DNA of 44,048 nt from an uncultured Porphyromonadaceae bacterium (GTDB lineage: Bacteria > Bacteroidota > Bacteroidia > Bacteroidales > Muribaculaceae): contig CAMWNH010000008.1 in NCBI GenBank assembly GCA_947175605.1, positions 1 to 44,048 of the forward strand, in the 5' to 3' direction. The notes beneath the pieces are model-generated. The model had not been told where the DNA came from. It did not search any database and was given only the letters and a program-made list of their open reading frames with translations. Shown here one piece after another: positions 24,241 through 32,729 of this stretch (within the stretch, counting starts at the first letter, position 1; every line of letters begins with the position of its first letter). A program made the translations under genes and the position numbers.

Positions 24241-25149
24241 TTAGTTTCTAAATCTTAAGGTGAGATCGCCGTATGCATCGATACGTCTGTCGCGAAGGAA
24301 AGGCCACCAACGGCGCACCTCTTCCGAGCGGCTCATATCCACCTCTACGACCGCCTCTGTCTCGCTCTCCGTGCTCGCAGGCCCGAAGATTAATTCGCTC
24401 TGAGGTCCGCACACGAAGCTCGAGCCCCAGAAGTCTATTCCGCCGGTGTGTCCTGTCTCGTCCGGTTCGTGTCCCACACGGTTCACGGCTATCAGGGGAA
24501 GTCCGTTGGCCACGGCATGTCCTCGCTGTACCGTTATCCATGCCTCGCGTTGTCGTGCCTTTTCTTCCGGAGTGTCGCTGCTTTCCCATCCTATGGCCGT
24601 GGGATAGACCAGAAGCTCCGCGCCGGCAAGCGCCATCAGGCGGGCAGCCTCAGGATACCATTGATCCCAGCATACGAGCACTCCCAGTTTGCCGACCGAA
24701 GTTTCGATTGGCTCGAATCCAAGGTCCCCGGGCGTGAAATAAAACTTCTCGTAGTACGCGGGATCATCGGGGATGTGCATCTTCCTGTAGCGCCCCGCCT
24801 CTGTGCCGTCTGTATCAAATACCACGGCCGTATTGTGGTAGAGTCCGGGAGCGCGACGTTCGAAAAGACTGGTCACCAGCACGATACCGCACTCGCGGGC
24901 GAGCGACGAATAGATTTCAGTGCTCTCCCCGGGAATGGATACAGCGAGGTCGCAGAAATCCACATTCTCGCTCTGGCAGAAGTATACACTGTCGTGAAGC
25001 TCCTGGAGTACTACAAGTTCCGCGCCCTCGCCGGCAAGTTTTCTCACCTTGTCGCAGAGGCGACGTCGGTTGTCCGCAATGTCTTTGCCATTATGTTGCT
25101 GGATCAGTCCTATTTTCAGATAGCGGCGTCCGTTATGCTTATTTGTCAT
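24241..25149 (-). CDS. aguB: N-carbamoylputrescine amidase
   Basis: Nitrilase-superfamily amidohydrolase that converts N-carbamoylputrescine to putrescine, CO2 and ammonia. 302 aa. The Glu-Lys-Cys triad is E50 (LVVLQELH), K123 (RYRKMHIPDD) and C160 (GVLVCWDQWYPEAARL), all in the family's usual sequence. The start at 25149 overlaps the aguA stop as ATGA, which fixes the start and implies coupled translation. Together with AguA it completes the agmatine route to putrescine. Confidence 0.95.
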   Translation of the reverse strand: MTNKHNGRRYLKIGLIQQHNGKDIADNRRRLCDKVRKLAGEGAELVVLQELHDSVYFCQSENVDFCDLAVSIPGESTEIYSSLARECGIVLVTSLFERRAPGLYHNTAVVFDTDGTEAGRYRKMHIPDDPAYYEKFYFTPGDLGFEPIETSVGKLGVLVCWDQWYPEAARLMALAGAELLVYPTAIGWESSDTPEEKARQREAWITVQRGHAVANGLPLIAVNRVGHEPDETGHTGGIDFWGSSFVCGPQSELIFGPASTESETEAVVEVDMSRSEEVRRWWPFLRDRRIDAYGDLTLRFRN

Positions 25150-26219
25150 ATTTTCAATGTATTCAGTGGAAATTGCATAGTTGCGCAATGCAGCGAACCG
25201 TGTTGGCGTATCAGTGCGCGACAGTCCACGCCCACGACCTCATAGTCCGGCATGGCCACGGCAATAGTGTCCATGGCTTGTCTGTCTTTCAGGGGTTGTC
25301 CGTAGATAGGCAGGAGCACGGCGTGGTTCACTATCAGGAAGTTGGCGTAAGTGGCCGGAAGGCGACTACCGTCCTCCGCATCATAGATGGGATCGGGTAG
25401 GGGAAGTTCTATCAGGTGATACGGCAAGCCTTCTTCCGTACGCAACTCACGGAGTTCCACGGCCATGGTCTGAAGCTCGGAATAATGCTCGTCCGAGGCG
25501 TCGGCGCATCCGGTGTAAAAAATCACATCGCCGGGAGGGGCCAGACGCGCCAATGTGTCGATATGGCTGTCCGTGTCGTCGCCCCGAAGACCTCCGTGTT
25601 CAAGACGGAGGATACGGCGTGCGCCCAGGGCATACTTGAGGTATTCATCTATTTCCTCCCGGTTCATGCCTCCGTTGCGGTTTGGCGATTGCAGGCACTC
25701 CGATGTCGTGAGTATTGTTCCGGCGCCGTCCGATTCAATCGAACCACCTTCCAGAACAAAGCTAAGATGATTCTCCGGCATGCGTGCGAACATTCCGGCG
25801 AGTCTCGAAGTCACAAGGTTATCCTTATCCGAGGCGAACTTCAGTCCCCATCCGTTGAATTTGAAATCAAGCGGAAGGATGCCTCCGGCATGGGGCAGCT
25901 CAACTGATATAGCGCCGTAGTCGCGCGTCCATGTGTCATTGGTTTGCACGGGAATGAAGTAGACCTGCTCACCGGTTATTGTCGCCAGGCACTTTCTTGC
26001 CCGCGACAATGCTCCCTCAGGTCCGATTACAAGCAATCTTGCATATGAGGCGATGGCCTTGCACAGATGCTTGTAGCAGTCCTCGACCTCATCGAGCATA
26101 TAGTTCCAGTCGGTCTCCTCATGAGGCCACGCCACAAGCACGGCCTCAACGGCCTCCCATTCGGCCGGCATGCGTCTCACGCAGTCCTCTTCTTTCCTTT
26201 GCAATTGTTCATTCATCAT
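25146..26219 (-). CDS. aguA: Agmatine deiminase
   Basis: Hydrolyses agmatine to N-carbamoylputrescine and ammonia. 357 aa, peptidyl-arginine-deiminase fold. Visible signatures: MPAEWEAVEAVLVAWPHEETDW at the N terminus, TRDYGAISVE, LEGGSIESDGAGTILTT, DDTDSHIDTLARL, and the C-terminal nucleophile C345 in GSLHCATMQFP. It overlaps the preceding 77-aa gene by 11 bp and aguB by 4 bp. No arginine decarboxylase gene is in the window, so agmatine must come from elsewhere or from outside. Confidence 0.96.
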   Translation of the reverse strand: MMNEQLQRKEEDCVRRMPAEWEAVEAVLVAWPHEETDWNYMLDEVEDCYKHLCKAIASYARLLVIGPEGALSRARKCLATITGEQVYFIPVQTNDTWTRDYGAISVELPHAGGILPLDFKFNGWGLKFASDKDNLVTSRLAGMFARMPENHLSFVLEGGSIESDGAGTILTTSECLQSPNRNGGMNREEIDEYLKYALGARRILRLEHGGLRGDDTDSHIDTLARLAPPGDVIFYTGCADASDEHYSELQTMAVELRELRTEEGLPYHLIELPLPDPIYDAEDGSRLPATYANFLIVNHAVLLPIYGQPLKDRQAMDTIAVAMPDYEVVGVDCRALIRQHGSLHCATMQFPLNTLKI

Positions 26220-26442
26220 AGTCGTTCAGATTCTGCCACACATCGTTGCGTTCGTCCTCGTATTCCTCGCAGAAATCTCGAAATCCGTGCTTCTCGCTTG
26301 TGCCTATCTCGTGGCAGTACTCTTTATATCTGTGCTTCAGTTCGGGATCGTCCACCATTGCTTGCCTGAAGTCGGCTTCAGCCATGTCGATACTCCCTGC
26401 CTGACGCAGAAGTTCCTTGAAATATTCTTTAAGTTCGTCCAT
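26209..26442 (-). CDS. Small acidic protein upstream of aguA
   Basis: 77 aa, no signal peptide or membrane segment, strongly charged with many Glu/Asp and a string of aromatic residues (KEYFKELL, LKHRYKEYC, FRDFCEEYEDERNDVW). Probably helical. It has a consensus promoter 30-60 bp upstream and overlaps the aguA start by 11 bp, so it is very likely translated. I do not recognise a named family. A regulatory or scaffolding role for the agmatine pathway is only a guess. Confidence 0.7.
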   Translation of the reverse strand: MDELKEYFKELLRQAGSIDMAEADFRQAMVDDPELKHRYKEYCHEIGTSEKHGFRDFCEEYEDERNDVWQNLNDYDE

Positions 26443-26471
26443 GGTAGTATTTCGATTCTCGGTATATTTGC

Positions 26472-26502
26472 CAAATATAGCACAATTTTTGCTTACGGCA
26501 AA
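26472..26502 (-). promoter_or_regulatory. Consensus promoter of the aguA-to-DUF1349 series
   Basis: TTTG (26502-26499), 19 bp, TATATTTG (26479-26472) on the minus strand fully matches the Bacteroidetes consensus. Start of transcription near 26465 gives a 23-nt leader before the 77-aa gene. No comparably complete promoter was found in the gaps between the following nine genes. Confidence 0.8.
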
Positions 26503-26510
26503 ATATATTT

Positions 26511-27416
26511 CTAAATCGGATCGTCCGCAATGTAGATCTCAGCCCGCTTGGTCGAGAGAGCGCGTTCAAGCAGGTCGGCCCTGAATTTGGCGTCTATCTG
26601 CTTGCGCCTTTCGGCCATGAGACGTTCGCGGACTTCATCGCGGGCTGCTTCGTAGGGCATCAGCGAGCCCTTCGGAGCCACTTCCGTTACGCGAAGAAGA
26701 TAGGTGTACCCACCGTTCGTAGTTTCCAGAAATCGTCCCGGGCGCAGAAAACTTTCCGCACTCCCGAACGCATAGGGCACTCGCACTTCTATCTGGTCCC
26801 ATTCCACCCATCGCTCACGGAAGTAGTCGTAGTGTATGGCCTGCGAGCGTATCACCTCTTTTTCCAGCCGGTCTATGTCCTCTTCCTTATCTGATCGCAT
26901 AAGCTTGCGGATGGCGGCAAGATTATCCGTCTTCTCGGGAAGCTTCACGTACACGCCCTTCACGAGCGGTTCGCGCAGACGGAAGTCGCTCTTGTGGCTT
27001 TCATACCAGCTGCGGATCGAATCCTCCGAAAATGTGTCCGTCGCTCCCCCTTCAGCCACCTTGCGGCGGTAGGCTTCGGCTATCAGAGAATTACGGTATT
27101 CCTCCGTCAGGCGGTCTATTTCCGTCATGTCCAGCTCGTCCTGGGCCATCGCTGTGAGCAGTCGGGTGTCAAGCCAGGAATAGACATAGCCGCTCACGAA
27201 GCGGGAACTGTCCTCCGGGCTGATGCCCCCGGGCATTTCGCGTTGCACGTCTTCAAGCATCAGCCATTCTTTGCCCACGCGTGCCAGTGGAGTTCCTTCC
27301 GACCGGCCCGCTTCACTACGGCCGTCGCCCCCGCTTCGGGTGCAGGACACTCCGCAGAGCAGTCCCGCACACAAAGCGAGGGCGACAATATGCCTTCTGT
27401 CTGTCGGTCTCCTCAT
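26511..27416 (-). CDS. Lipoprotein, SurA-N-like chaperone without recognisable PPIase core
   Basis: 301 aa. The N terminus has a hydrophobic signal ending in CGVSC, lipobox Cys25. The rest is mostly charged helix. The region LARVGKEWLMLEDVQREMP and the following helices resemble the N-terminal domain of SurA/PrsA-type foldases, and the C-terminal part (YEAARDEVRERLMAERR) resembles their closing helix. In between, I do not see the SHIL...FADLARRFS...GG pattern of a parvulin domain, so it is probably a chaperone-like paralogue. Its ATG overlaps the stop of the foldase gene upstream (ATGA), so the two are translationally coupled. Confidence 0.75.
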   Translation of the reverse strand: MRRPTDRRHIVALALCAGLLCGVSCTRSGGDGRSEAGRSEGTPLARVGKEWLMLEDVQREMPGGISPEDSSRFVSGYVYSWLDTRLLTAMAQDELDMTEIDRLTEEYRNSLIAEAYRRKVAEGGATDTFSEDSIRSWYESHKSDFRLREPLVKGVYVKLPEKTDNLAAIRKLMRSDKEEDIDRLEKEVIRSQAIHYDYFRERWVEWDQIEVRVPYAFGSAESFLRPGRFLETTNGGYTYLLRVTEVAPKGSLMPYEAARDEVRERLMAERRKQIDAKFRADLLERALSTKRAEIYIADDPI

Positions 27417-29338
27417 TTCCGGAGGCTGTCAAGCACAGAACGGTTGATCTCAACCTTGTAGGTCTTGTGCAGTTCCTCAAGCCATTCTTTTTCGAGCTCG
27501 GCCTGATAGTCCGATACGGCAAGGCCACGGACATCGGCAGCCTCCTCCGGAGCATCGATGATACGCCCGCGGTAGGGGGCGTAAACCTGCCACTTTTGGT
27601 TGTCGCGTGTCTCAGGCTTGGGACCTCCGAACGCAAGGTAGTCAGTGATTGCATTCTCGCCTTTTGCAGCGATTACGCGTTCAACCTTTATTTCGCGGCC
27701 GAAATGGCTGCGCATCTTCTCCACAAAACCTGCGTCGTCGCTATCGGCAAGCTTCTCGGCGTATGCCAGAGCCTCGTTGAGGATGGAGTCGTTGGTGGCG
27801 AAGATTATGATGCTCTTGAATTTGGGACTCTCCCACTTGTAGTTCGAGGCATGCTTCTTGAAGAATTCCTCAAGTCCGGCCTTGTCGGTCGCGGCGCGAT
27901 CCCATACTTTCTCCGAAGAGAGATTGTAAAGCAGGATGCCGTCGCGATACTCGTTGAGCAGATTGCGGTATTCGGAGTTCTCTTCAGCAAGATCGGCGCG
28001 GGCCTGTTCCATTGCAGCATTGTCCAGAGCTGCTATCACGGCGTCCTCAGCATATTTCTTGACGTCTGAGGGAGTGTCGCCTATATTGAGTGCGCCCTGC
28101 GAGAGAACCTCACCGAGAGTGGCCGACTTCTTACCCAGCTGATAGGCTTTAAGCTTGCTGGAGCAGAGCTGGTTGAACGTGGCTTCGTCAAGACCGCTTG
28201 CCGGTACGAGCTTCACGAGCTTGTCGATGTTCTTCATATCCACTTTGCCGTTGTGCTTGGCAATGTAGGAAGCGAGATATGCCTTCTGAGGCTCCATGGC
28301 GCGTTCATCACGCTGCATGGCTTCCTTGATAGCACCGCGCTGTTCGTCGAGCGAGGGAGTATCCTTGTGGCCAGTACGATAAATGATGTGCCAGCCGAAG
28401 TTGGTCTCGAAAGGTTCGGAAATATCACCATCGTTCAGTGCGAACGCAATGCTGTCAAAAGGCTGAACCATCATGCCCGGACCGAAGAAGCCGAGCGAAC
28501 CGCCGTTGCGTGCGCTGCCGGGATCTTCAGAGAAGCGGCGAGCGAGGTCGGCGAAGTCGTCTCCGGCTTTGGCTACTGTGTAGATAGAGTCGATAAGTGC
28601 CTTCTGCTTGGAGGCATCCTCCGGCGAGAGATTGCGGGTCTGACGCAGAATGTGCGATGCGGAGATTTCGCCTTTCGCAGGTTCGCGTTTCTCCACTCGG
28701 ATTATGTGAAGTCCGAAACCTGAATTCACCACATCGGAGAGTGAGCCTACAGGCGTGTCATAGGATGCCTTTTCAAAAGGCCAGGGATAGCGGCCGGGAA
28801 CAACAGGGCCCATCAGGCCGCCACGGATGCTGGAGCCGCGGTCTACGGAATACTGGCGGGCAAGTTCCTCGTAGTTGGCCGAACCGCTCTTCAGAAGCTG
28901 AAGAAGCGAATCGGCAAGTGCTTCCGCCCCGGGCTGTTTGCTGTCAAGCATGATGTGGCTCACGGTCACGTTTTCAAGCATATGATTGTATGCTTCTTGA
29001 ATCAGTGCGTCTTCCACATTCTTGTCCATCAGATACGGACGGGCCAGATCGTTTTTGAACTGCGTGTATTCGTTCAGGAATGTTGCCGTCGTGTCAAGAC
29101 CGGCAGCCTCGGCGGCAGCTACTTTCAGACGGTAGTTCACGAACAGATCCACATACTCGTCAAGGCTCTGTGGCTGTTGCTGCTGACTGTTGTTCTTGTT
29201 TCTGAGATACTCGAATTCGCTCACCGGCACATCACGGTTGCCGACGGTCATAAGAATCGGATCCTTGGGGCCGGCATAGGCTATCAGCGCAGCCATGCCG
29301 AGCAGCGATGCTGCTATTACGGGTGTTTTTTTCATCAT
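27413..29338 (-). CDS. Periplasmic peptidyl-prolyl isomerase with two parvulin domains
   Basis: SurA/PpiC-type foldase that helps outer-membrane proteins fold in the periplasm. 641 aa from the chosen start. Signal peptide about 1-22 (KKTPVIAASLLGMAALIAYAG), an N-terminal chaperone region, then parvulin domain 1 (about 124-217, VSHIMLDSK to FGLHIIRVEKRE) and parvulin domain 2 (about 225-322, ISASHILRQT to FGWHIIYRTG), then a helical region of about 300 residues. A Gln-rich run (SQQQQPQ) at 51-57 is unusual but short. The Met at 29338 was chosen because the signal peptide begins there; 13 earlier in-frame codons do not fit. No consensus promoter was seen in the 70 bp upstream. Confidence 0.92.
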   Translation of the reverse strand: MMKKTPVIAASLLGMAALIAYAGPKDPILMTVGNRDVPVSEFEYLRNKNNSQQQQPQSLDEYVDLFVNYRLKVAAAEAAGLDTTATFLNEYTQFKNDLARPYLMDKNVEDALIQEAYNHMLENVTVSHIMLDSKQPGAEALADSLLQLLKSGSANYEELARQYSVDRGSSIRGGLMGPVVPGRYPWPFEKASYDTPVGSLSDVVNSGFGLHIIRVEKREPAKGEISASHILRQTRNLSPEDASKQKALIDSIYTVAKAGDDFADLARRFSEDPGSARNGGSLGFFGPGMMVQPFDSIAFALNDGDISEPFETNFGWHIIYRTGHKDTPSLDEQRGAIKEAMQRDERAMEPQKAYLASYIAKHNGKVDMKNIDKLVKLVPASGLDEATFNQLCSSKLKAYQLGKKSATLGEVLSQGALNIGDTPSDVKKYAEDAVIAALDNAAMEQARADLAEENSEYRNLLNEYRDGILLYNLSSEKVWDRAATDKAGLEEFFKKHASNYKWESPKFKSIIIFATNDSILNEALAYAEKLADSDDAGFVEKMRSHFGREIKVERVIAAKGENAITDYLAFGGPKPETRDNQKWQVYAPYRGRIIDAPEEAADVRGLAVSDYQAELEKEWLEELHKTYKVEINRSVLDSLRK

Positions 29339-29409
29339 TCTAATATTCCGGCCTGAATAGGCCACTACATACTTCAACGCACACTTTCCGCATTTATTGT
29401 CCGAAGGCG

Positions 29410-29442
29410 AAAAAAAGCCGCTTCCCGGAAAAGAGAAGCGGC
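29410..29442 (-). terminator. Terminator of the purT-lipoprotein-DUF5723 unit
   Basis: An 8-bp GC-rich stem (29417-29424 with 29435-29442), 10-nt loop, and on the minus strand seven T's (29416-29410). It lies 16 bp after the DUF5723 stop. Confidence 0.9.
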
Positions 29443-29458
29443 CTCACTTACGTATTGC

Positions 29459-30826
29459 TTAGAACGGGAAGTCTATACCAATGTTGAATTTTGCATTGGA
29501 GTTCAGAGGAACGCCCTGTTTTGCAAGTTTGCCCATGGTGTGGTCCATGCCGCAGAAGAAGCTGAACCCCTTGCCCGTATTCACGTTCACAAGCCAGCCG
29601 AATCCCACGCCATACGTGCCCATCGCAAGATTGGCGCTGGCGCTAAGGCACTTCACGGGACGAACGTTAGCGCTTAGACGGAACTGCGTCCAGGTGTAAG
29701 CGCCCTGGATTCTTGTGGAGTTGACAAGACCGAAACTGAGAGGGCGGTAAAGCGGGAAGTTATACTCCACACCGAAGTTCAGTGTTGCAGCAAGAGCTGT
29801 TGTGCGGCCGCCCGTATTGCCAAGGTCGTCCATCTGATACAGTGCCGTCAGATCGTTCTTGAGACGGTCCCATTCATCGGAGTCGTCCGTGCCGTTCACG
29901 TCGAATTCATATTTCGACGTCTGGACCTCGCGGAGTCCGTTCGTAGATGCCACGCTCGTATTGCTCCATGATATGAAGCCCAGATCCAGCAATGCGGCGG
30001 AGAATCGGAAGTCCTGCCACTTATATTCAGCGCCAAGATCGAATCCGAGGCCGAATCCGTTCAGTCCGGTTCCGTCTATTTCCATTCCGCTCACGTATTC
30101 GCGGTGAGCGTCATCGTTATAGTCAGTCTTGTATTTGAGCCCTTTTACGGATGCCCGTATAAGTGCGTTGCTGCGGATATTCCAGGAGTCTTCACCCAGC
30201 ACGAGTTGTGCCTCCTCCATACGTGCATCAAGCTGCCCATATCCTAAGAGGAATTTTACGGCGCCGCCCACACGAAGACCGGGAACCTGCTTGATGTCGC
30301 GCGAATGATTGAGCACGATTTCGCCGTATGCCACTGCATTGGCCCGCAGATTCTTGATGTCATACGTCTTGTTGGACACTCCTTCCTTGAGAAGCGAGAA
30401 CAGCGAGCCGGGGAGCTGTGCGTTCACATCGCCTCGTACGTTGATTGCCACTGTGTTATATCCGCCGAAGGCCTTGAAGCCGGCATTCAGTACGTTCAGC
30501 TTGATTTCAGCCCCCAGACGGTTTTTATCATGAATCCCCTTCATCACCTCTTCGACGGATACGTTGGGATTGGTGAAGAGGGAGGTCTTGCCGTTGACAT
30601 TGTAGAGAACGCTTGTCAGATGCAGATTGCCCTGCATTCCCACGTTCACATTGCCCAGTGCGGGAAATCCAACATAGTTCGTCTCGTTTCCGAAGGCGGG
30701 ATTCATCTCCGAGCGGTAGAGGTAATTATCGAGGAAATAGCCCGAATACGTATTCTGTGCTGTTGCTCCGCAGGTTCCGACTGCAAGAAGTCCGGCGGCT
30801 ACTATGTTTTTAATTTGCTGTTTCAT
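29459..30826 (-). CDS. DUF5723 outer-membrane beta-barrel protein
   Basis: 455 aa with a signal peptide (about 1-23, ending ATAQN). The mature N terminus SGYFLDNYLYRSEMNPAFG is the recognisable start of the DUF5723 family. The body alternates amphipathic strands (GLGFDLGAEYKWQDFRFSAALLD, GAYTWTQFRLSANVRP) and ends in a strand closing with aromatic F (KFNIGIDFPF), as expected of a Bacteroidetes outer-membrane beta-barrel. Function unknown. It follows a large lipoprotein gene by 30 bp, and the two are probably a functional pair at the outer membrane. Confidence 0.85.
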   Translation of the reverse strand: MKQQIKNIVAAGLLAVGTCGATAQNTYSGYFLDNYLYRSEMNPAFGNETNYVGFPALGNVNVGMQGNLHLTSVLYNVNGKTSLFTNPNVSVEEVMKGIHDKNRLGAEIKLNVLNAGFKAFGGYNTVAINVRGDVNAQLPGSLFSLLKEGVSNKTYDIKNLRANAVAYGEIVLNHSRDIKQVPGLRVGGAVKFLLGYGQLDARMEEAQLVLGEDSWNIRSNALIRASVKGLKYKTDYNDDAHREYVSGMEIDGTGLNGFGLGFDLGAEYKWQDFRFSAALLDLGFISWSNTSVASTNGLREVQTSKYEFDVNGTDDSDEWDRLKNDLTALYQMDDLGNTGGRTTALAATLNFGVEYNFPLYRPLSFGLVNSTRIQGAYTWTQFRLSANVRPVKCLSASANLAMGTYGVGFGWLVNVNTGKGFSFFCGMDHTMGKLAKQGVPLNSNAKFNIGIDFPF

Positions 30827-30856
30827 AGTTGTATGTATATACTGTCGGATTTCTGG

Positions 30857-32677
30857 TTATAGTTCTTTTGTATAGGACCCGGTAACGGTTGCTTTCAGAT
30901 CGCTCACCTTTAAAGTGAAATCCGGCGAGAGTGCTTCACCATTGAAATCGTCCACAACTGCTTCAATGTACAGTCCGTCCAGATGGCGGATATCACCTAT
31001 GAGTTCAAGCGATATTTCCTGAGGAGTAGTCACGGCATCAAGTGTGGCATAAGCTGTTGCCTCGTTTGTAAGCGGGATTCGCTTTCCTTCTTTGTCAATA
31101 GGGCGTATAGTAACGCGTGCTCCGGCAGGAATATTGCTTGTTATCATAGCTTTGACCTTAATGCTACTGATGGCTATCGCGTCAACGTCCTCGTCGTTCC
31201 AGCCATCAATGGTTTTCGTATAGAATACTTCCGAACCGTCTGCAAGTGCAAGAGGTGCCGAGAATGTGTAATCGCCATGAACCTGATCCAGAGTTCTGCC
31301 GAGCGGAAAATCAACAGCTTTGCCATATACCCTGGGTCTGTTTTCCGTCGGACTTTTGAAATCCACACGTACGATTTCAGGTAGCCCTGCGCCTGACAGA
31401 ATGTCTCGCAGTCCGGGGAAAGACGTGAAATAATAATTGGAAGGCAGATCTATCCCCCAGGCCTTATCCGAAGGAGCGAGAAGATGGAACTGCTGTTCCG
31501 TCTGGTTACCGAGCACGAATGAATTGAGAACCTCGACCGTAGACGGATAATCGCTGCGCTCGGCAGTAAGCGTGAGACCTGCGACACATTCCAGTCCGTA
31601 CGTTGCAACAGGCGTATTTACATTCAAAGTCAGGCTGGGTTCGGCAAGGTGTATGTCTGTGCCGTTGCCCCTGAGAAATTCGGGAATATCCGTGAGTCTG
31701 AATGGATCGACCTCATCGAAATCAATGGCATAGTCAAATACGCCGGAGAACATGTCCACCGAAAAGTCTGACATTTCATAGTCCGTCCGGAAATCAATTT
31801 CCGCAGGAAGATCTGCCACCGAGTAGCCGTTGCCCGGATATACGCGGAAAATACCGCCCTTTACGCCCACTTCTTCCTGAAAACGGAATTTACCATCCGT
31901 CACGACCTTACCTTCGGGAGAGTCAGCCGTTACAAAGTCCAGATTGGTCAGCACTATCTCAATATCCAGAGAGCCCGTCGTGGAGCTCAGATAAGGAATT
32001 GTGATTAGGTCGTTTTCACTCACTATATCTCCGTAATGAGCCTTGGAACCTTGCGGGGCCTGAATCACTACATTGTAAAGCTCAATACGCGACGCCGATT
32101 CTGCGATATCCTGCGATTTGATGGACATGGTCAGCGTCATGGGATTATCCTTGTCGAATCCTACACTGGCAATGCTTTTGATGGCCGAATCCACTGTAGG
32201 ATTGCCGTCCTCGCCAACCTTGTACGTAAATTCCGTAGAGTAGGGCGTTACCTGATACTCGAGATAATCCTGCCCCGCCATGCTTGTAGCTTTTCGGGCA
32301 ATCCGGTCAGGAGTCGCAGTAACGGCACTGATGTGTATGGTTGAGCTCTCGATGTGATCCGGAGCTGAGGCCTTCACTTTTTCGATGCTCTTGGGATTCG
32401 CATCAAAGTTGCCGTCCTTGCTGAAATAATAATAGCGGATGCCGTCGATTTCCCGGATCTTGATTATAGCATCCGGGTTCGACTCATCAAGATCAATAAT
32501 TTTTTCAAGATAAATATCCTTGAAATTGACGGGAATGGTTAGGTCATTCACCTTCACCTCGGTGGTCGTGTCTATATCTGACAAGTCATAGTTGTCGTCA
32601 ATACACGATGTCACCGAAATAACGCATGTACTAAGGACGAATCCTAAGCCAATGTTGCGTAAATTGGTTGTAATCAT
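30857..32677 (-). CDS. Large surface/periplasmic lipoprotein, unknown function
   Basis: 606 aa. The start chosen (MITTNLRNIG) gives a clean lipoprotein signal with Cys25 (SVTSCIDDNYDLSDID). A start 23 codons earlier would overlap purT and spoil the signal. The body is predicted beta-rich with repeated phrases such as DLTIPVNFKDIYLEKII, FRLTDIPEFLRG and IKVKAMITSNIPAGARVTI, suggesting several Ig-like or similar beta domains. I do not recognise a named domain. The DDNYDLSDIDTT start is typical of Bacteroidales lipoproteins paired with DUF5723 genes. Gap to purT is 52 bp and to DUF5723 30 bp. Confidence 0.82.
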   Translation of the reverse strand: MITTNLRNIGLGFVLSTCVISVTSCIDDNYDLSDIDTTTEVKVNDLTIPVNFKDIYLEKIIDLDESNPDAIIKIREIDGIRYYYFSKDGNFDANPKSIEKVKASAPDHIESSTIHISAVTATPDRIARKATSMAGQDYLEYQVTPYSTEFTYKVGEDGNPTVDSAIKSIASVGFDKDNPMTLTMSIKSQDIAESASRIELYNVVIQAPQGSKAHYGDIVSENDLITIPYLSSTTGSLDIEIVLTNLDFVTADSPEGKVVTDGKFRFQEEVGVKGGIFRVYPGNGYSVADLPAEIDFRTDYEMSDFSVDMFSGVFDYAIDFDEVDPFRLTDIPEFLRGNGTDIHLAEPSLTLNVNTPVATYGLECVAGLTLTAERSDYPSTVEVLNSFVLGNQTEQQFHLLAPSDKAWGIDLPSNYYFTSFPGLRDILSGAGLPEIVRVDFKSPTENRPRVYGKAVDFPLGRTLDQVHGDYTFSAPLALADGSEVFYTKTIDGWNDEDVDAIAISSIKVKAMITSNIPAGARVTIRPIDKEGKRIPLTNEATAYATLDAVTTPQEISLELIGDIRHLDGLYIEAVVDDFNGEALSPDFTLKVSDLKATVTGSYTKEL

Positions 32678-32729
32678 TGTCGCGAATTTGAATTTATGTA
32701 TGCACACAGCACACTGTACTTGTTTGTCT

